Below, piece after piece: positions 13,412-15,027 of a DNA stretch of 15,027 bases. The first letter of the stretch is position 1. The number at the start of each line of letters is the position of its first letter. The stretch is taken from positions 1 to 15,027 of the forward strand of contig JAHLWJ010000088.1 in NCBI GenBank assembly GCA_019057975.1, given 5' to 3'. A program made the position numbers and the translations under genes. The stretch comes from Promethearchaeota archaeon (GTDB lineage: Archaea; Asgardarchaeota; Lokiarchaeia; Sigynarchaeales; SOKP01). The notes beneath the pieces are model-generated. The model saw only the letters and a program-made list of their open reading frames with translations. It did no database searches and had not been told where the DNA came from.

Positions 13412-13542
13412 AAAGCCAAAGGAGAAACTTCGAAATTACTCGAGGGTGTCCTAGAAAAAAAAGAGAAGAGAGATAATAAAAGAGTGGATTGAATCCGGAA
13501 GGATTAAAAACATATAGCAATTAAAAAATATTACCGAAATTA

Positions 13543-13593
13543 GAAAAATATTATTTAAAATTAAGAGGGATTTCGAATTATGAAAAAAGAAAA
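13543..13593 (+). repeat. Leader repeat, copy 2 (before the channel-like gene)
   Basis: This matches 10491-10537 with few differences: AAATATTATTTAAAATTAAG, a purine-rich ribosome binding site (AGAGGGA here, AGGGGG there), then ATGAAAA. It includes the start of the channel-like gene. Together with 13144-13219 it brackets the 323 bp missing from the copy at 10401-10537. Confidence 0.6.
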
Positions 13594-14554
13594 TCACACC
13601 AGTAAAAAACAAAAAAAAGAAGAAACCTTTTTCAATAAAATTTTACTATATTTAATATTCTATCCATTTGCTACGATTTGCGGCGTGATTTACCTTTTCA
13701 GGGAAATTCTTTTTACAGTACTATTTAGAATAAAAGATATATATGAAAATATTTTAAAGCCTTTTAAAAAGGTTCAAATTCAAATTTTATTGGGTTGCAT
13801 TGATTTTGTTTGTGGATGTTTAATATTAAGATTATCTAACACGATTGTTATTATGAGTGCTATGGTAATATTAATAGTTTTGTTAAAATTACACTTCATT
13901 TTTTTATTCCAATTGATTACAAATCCCATGATGGCCTTTAGTCCTATTTTTCTGCAATACGAATTTTTTTATATACCAAATAAAGAAAATGTTATTGTTA
14001 AAAAATATTTTGATAAAAAAAATAAGACAAAAGATTTAAAAATTTTAGAAAAAATAAAAAAAGATTTAAAAGCAAGTATAATAATTTATGCAAAGGCATT
14101 TAATCGGTTAAATAATAGGATTAAGAACATAAGTGAAGAAAGAGCACTGTTAAAATTTTTTATCGCAGTTTTTATTATAACTGTTGTTTTTGCTATAATT
14201 GTTTTTTCTTTTGAGTATTATGGCCTAGCTAAGATAAATATTGAACATTTTTCTCTTTTGAAAGTAGTACAATATTTTGAATATTTCTATTTCAGCATAT
14301 CAATATATTCAACAATAGATTCAGATATTACACCATTAACTACTTGTGCTAAATCAATTGTGATTGTACAAATTTTAGTAGGGATTTTTTTGTTTTACAT
14401 ATTTATACTTTCGTTTTCAACTATTGGGCTTAAATCAACTTTAAAAGATAAAGAAAAAATGTTAAATAAAATAGAAAAGATATTAAATTATTTAGACGAT
14501 GTTGCTAAAAAGGAATTAAATACAAATATTGAGAATTTATTACAAGAGAAGTGA
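13580..14554 (+). CDS. Membrane protein with ion-channel-like pore module lacking the canonical filter
   Basis: The N-terminus is lysine-rich (MKKENHTSKKQKKEE). Hydrophobic segments lie at about 20-41, 66-84, 87-113 and 190-213, and the C-terminal part is FEYFYFSISIYSTIDSD followed by ITPLTTCAKSIVIVQILVGI. The latter has the layout of a two-helix potassium channel pore (Ion_trans_2, PF07885): pore helix, filter, DI.P.T...K loop, inner helix with a glycine hinge. The filter itself reads TIDSD (245-249) in place of T-x-GYGD, so both glycines and the tyrosine are missing. Potassium selectivity is therefore unlikely; a non-selective, altered or dead pore is possible. Residues about 141-190 are a charged, cytoplasmic, helical linker, and 285-324 a helical tail. 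ATG 13580 follows AGAGGGA, and the gene ends before a strong terminator. The last 324 residues have no domain I can name besides the pore. Confidence 0.75.
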   Translation: MKKENHTSKKQKKEETFFNKILLYLIFYPFATICGVIYLFREILFTVLFRIKDIYENILKPFKKVQIQILLGCIDFVCGCLILRLSNTIVIMSAMVILIVLLKLHFIFLFQLITNPMMAFSPIFLQYEFFYIPNKENVIVKKYFDKKNKTKDLKILEKIKKDLKASIIIYAKAFNRLNNRIKNISEERALLKFFIAVFIITVVFAIIVFSFEYYGLAKINIEHFSLLKVVQYFEYFYFSISIYSTIDSDITPLTTCAKSIVIVQILVGIFLFYIFILSFSTIGLKSTLKDKEKMLNKIEKILNYLDDVAKKELNTNIENLLQEK

Positions 14555-14608
14555 TTCTGTGATATATTTTTTCTGATTCTTCTTTTTTAATGCTATAAAT
14601 ATAAGTAC

Positions 14609-14647
14609 AAAAGGGAGTGTGATTCGCTAAAATTACACTCCCTTTTT
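14609..14647. terminator. Strong Rho-independent terminator, probably bidirectional
   Basis: AAAAGGGAGTGT (14609-14620) pairs with ACACTCCCTTTT (14635-14646). The stem extends inward by three more pairs, including a G-T wobble, to leave an 8-base loop. A T-run ends the plus-strand stem, and the A-run at the left end supplies one for minus-strand transcripts. It lies 54 bp after the channel-like gene. Confidence 0.85.
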
Positions 14648-14655
14648 ATGGCTAT

Positions 14656-14694
14656 ACCGAAAGACTTAACATACGTTTTCCTTTCGGTTTTTTT
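14656..14694 (+). terminator. Second Rho-independent terminator
   Basis: ACCGAAAG (14656-14663) pairs with CTTTCGGT (14681-14688) across a 17-base loop and is followed by seven T residues on the plus strand. It directly follows the first terminator, so transcription from the left should end completely here. Confidence 0.75.
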
Positions 14695-15027
14695 ATTCTA
14701 TTAGATTTAATTATTTTTTCAGTATTTCTTACCCAGCAAATTGAGGCCCCACTCTTTCTCTCTTTCTCTCTCATTAATCATTACCATGCCAGGACAACTT
14801 TTCTCTAATATTTCACATTTTATTTAATCTAATTCAATCATTCTCGATTTAATCAATCCTGGTCACTCTGCCCAATATGATTTAATCTATTTTAACCAAT
14901 CCGATTAATTCACTCCGGCTATTCTAATTTTACAATCAAACGCGCGGGGCGGGTAACTTTCCTTCCCCCTTTAATCCCCCCTAAAACCCCCCTCTTAACC
15001 CCCTTCTTTTTATTATTGCTCCTTGGC
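14695..15027. other. Gene-free pyrimidine-rich region with ATTTAATC repeats and C-runs
   Basis: I see no convincing gene on either strand in the last 333 bp. The plus strand is strongly biased to C and T (for example CTCTTTCTCTCTTTCTCTCT at about 14752-14771) and poor in G. ATTTAATC or close variants occur at about 14704, 14821, 14848 and 14879, with a related GATTAATTC near 14903. Four runs of five or six C at 14965-14969, 14976-14981, 14987-14992 and 14999-15003 make a G-quadruplex motif on the minus strand. This could be the leader of a gene beyond the window, an element end or low-complexity spacer. Confidence 0.55.

Noticed and set aside
14965..15003. Telomere-like or tandem satellite repeat
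   Set aside because: The C-runs are similar but the intervening bases differ, so it is a quadruplex-type motif rather than a true tandem repeat.
1..15027. tRNA or rRNA genes and complete insertion sequences
   Set aside because: I saw no cloverleaf with conserved TTCGA-type arm, no rRNA-like stretch, and no transposase or terminal inverted repeats.

Overview
The window is very AT-rich (roughly 30% G+C by eye) and uses ordinary bacterial signals: GGAGG-type ribosome binding sites, frequent TTG and GTG starts, and Rho-independent terminators. It contains no rRNA, tRNA or ribosomal protein gene, so the host cannot be placed firmly. The composition, the CHAP/lectin surface protein and the crowding of accessory genes suggest an uncultivated anaerobic bacterium (Atribacterota- or Omnitrophota-like lineages are guesses only). 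The content is that of an accessory or defence island rather than core genome.

Left part (1-2982), minus strand: the start of a CHC2 zinc-finger (primase-like) protein that runs off the window, a 59-aa protein upstream of it, and an unrecognised 602-aa protein with a possible DNA-binding C-terminal domain. Two palindromes built on the same GTGAC half-site lie around the 602-aa gene's 3' end and the next promoter region. Upstream of the 602-aa gene are three helically phased 23-bp iteron-like sites. Next comes a plus-strand remnant of a large serine recombinase. This looks like the edge of an integrated element.

Centre (2983-8594), plus strand: a two-helix membrane protein, then a compact four-gene block. 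It holds a beta-class DNA methyltransferase (TSPPY then DPFAGSGTT), a PD-(D/E)xK restriction endonuclease overlapping it by 13 bp, a 210-aa protein that may be winged-helix, and a 737-aa GHKL ATPase of the MORC-like type with two Ig-like segments and a conserved C-terminal domain. I read this as a restriction-modification defence system with a GHKL ATPase module and no helicase. It is the best candidate here for an under-described system.

Right part (8710-14554), plus strand: a transglutaminase-like lipoprotein, a HEPN AbiU2-like putative RNase, a 74-aa two-helix membrane protein, and an 835-aa secreted protein. The latter joins a fibronectin-like domain, a CHAP cysteine amidase/peptidase domain and a C-terminal DUF1566/C-type-lectin domain. 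Its last 40 codons look like the variable region of a diversity-generating retroelement (DGR), followed by a GC-rich 9-bp hairpin. No reverse transcriptase or template repeat is in the window, so any DGR would act from elsewhere. Then come a small gene with a strong ribosome binding site in front of ATA rather than ATG, and a membrane protein with an ion-channel-like pore whose selectivity filter has lost its glycines. Leader sequences of these last two genes recur at 10401-10537 in a form that looks like an internal deletion, evidence of cassette duplication.

Right end (14555-15027): two convincing terminators, then a pyrimidine-rich, apparently non-coding stretch with ATTTAATC repeats and four C-runs (a G-quadruplex motif on the minus strand).
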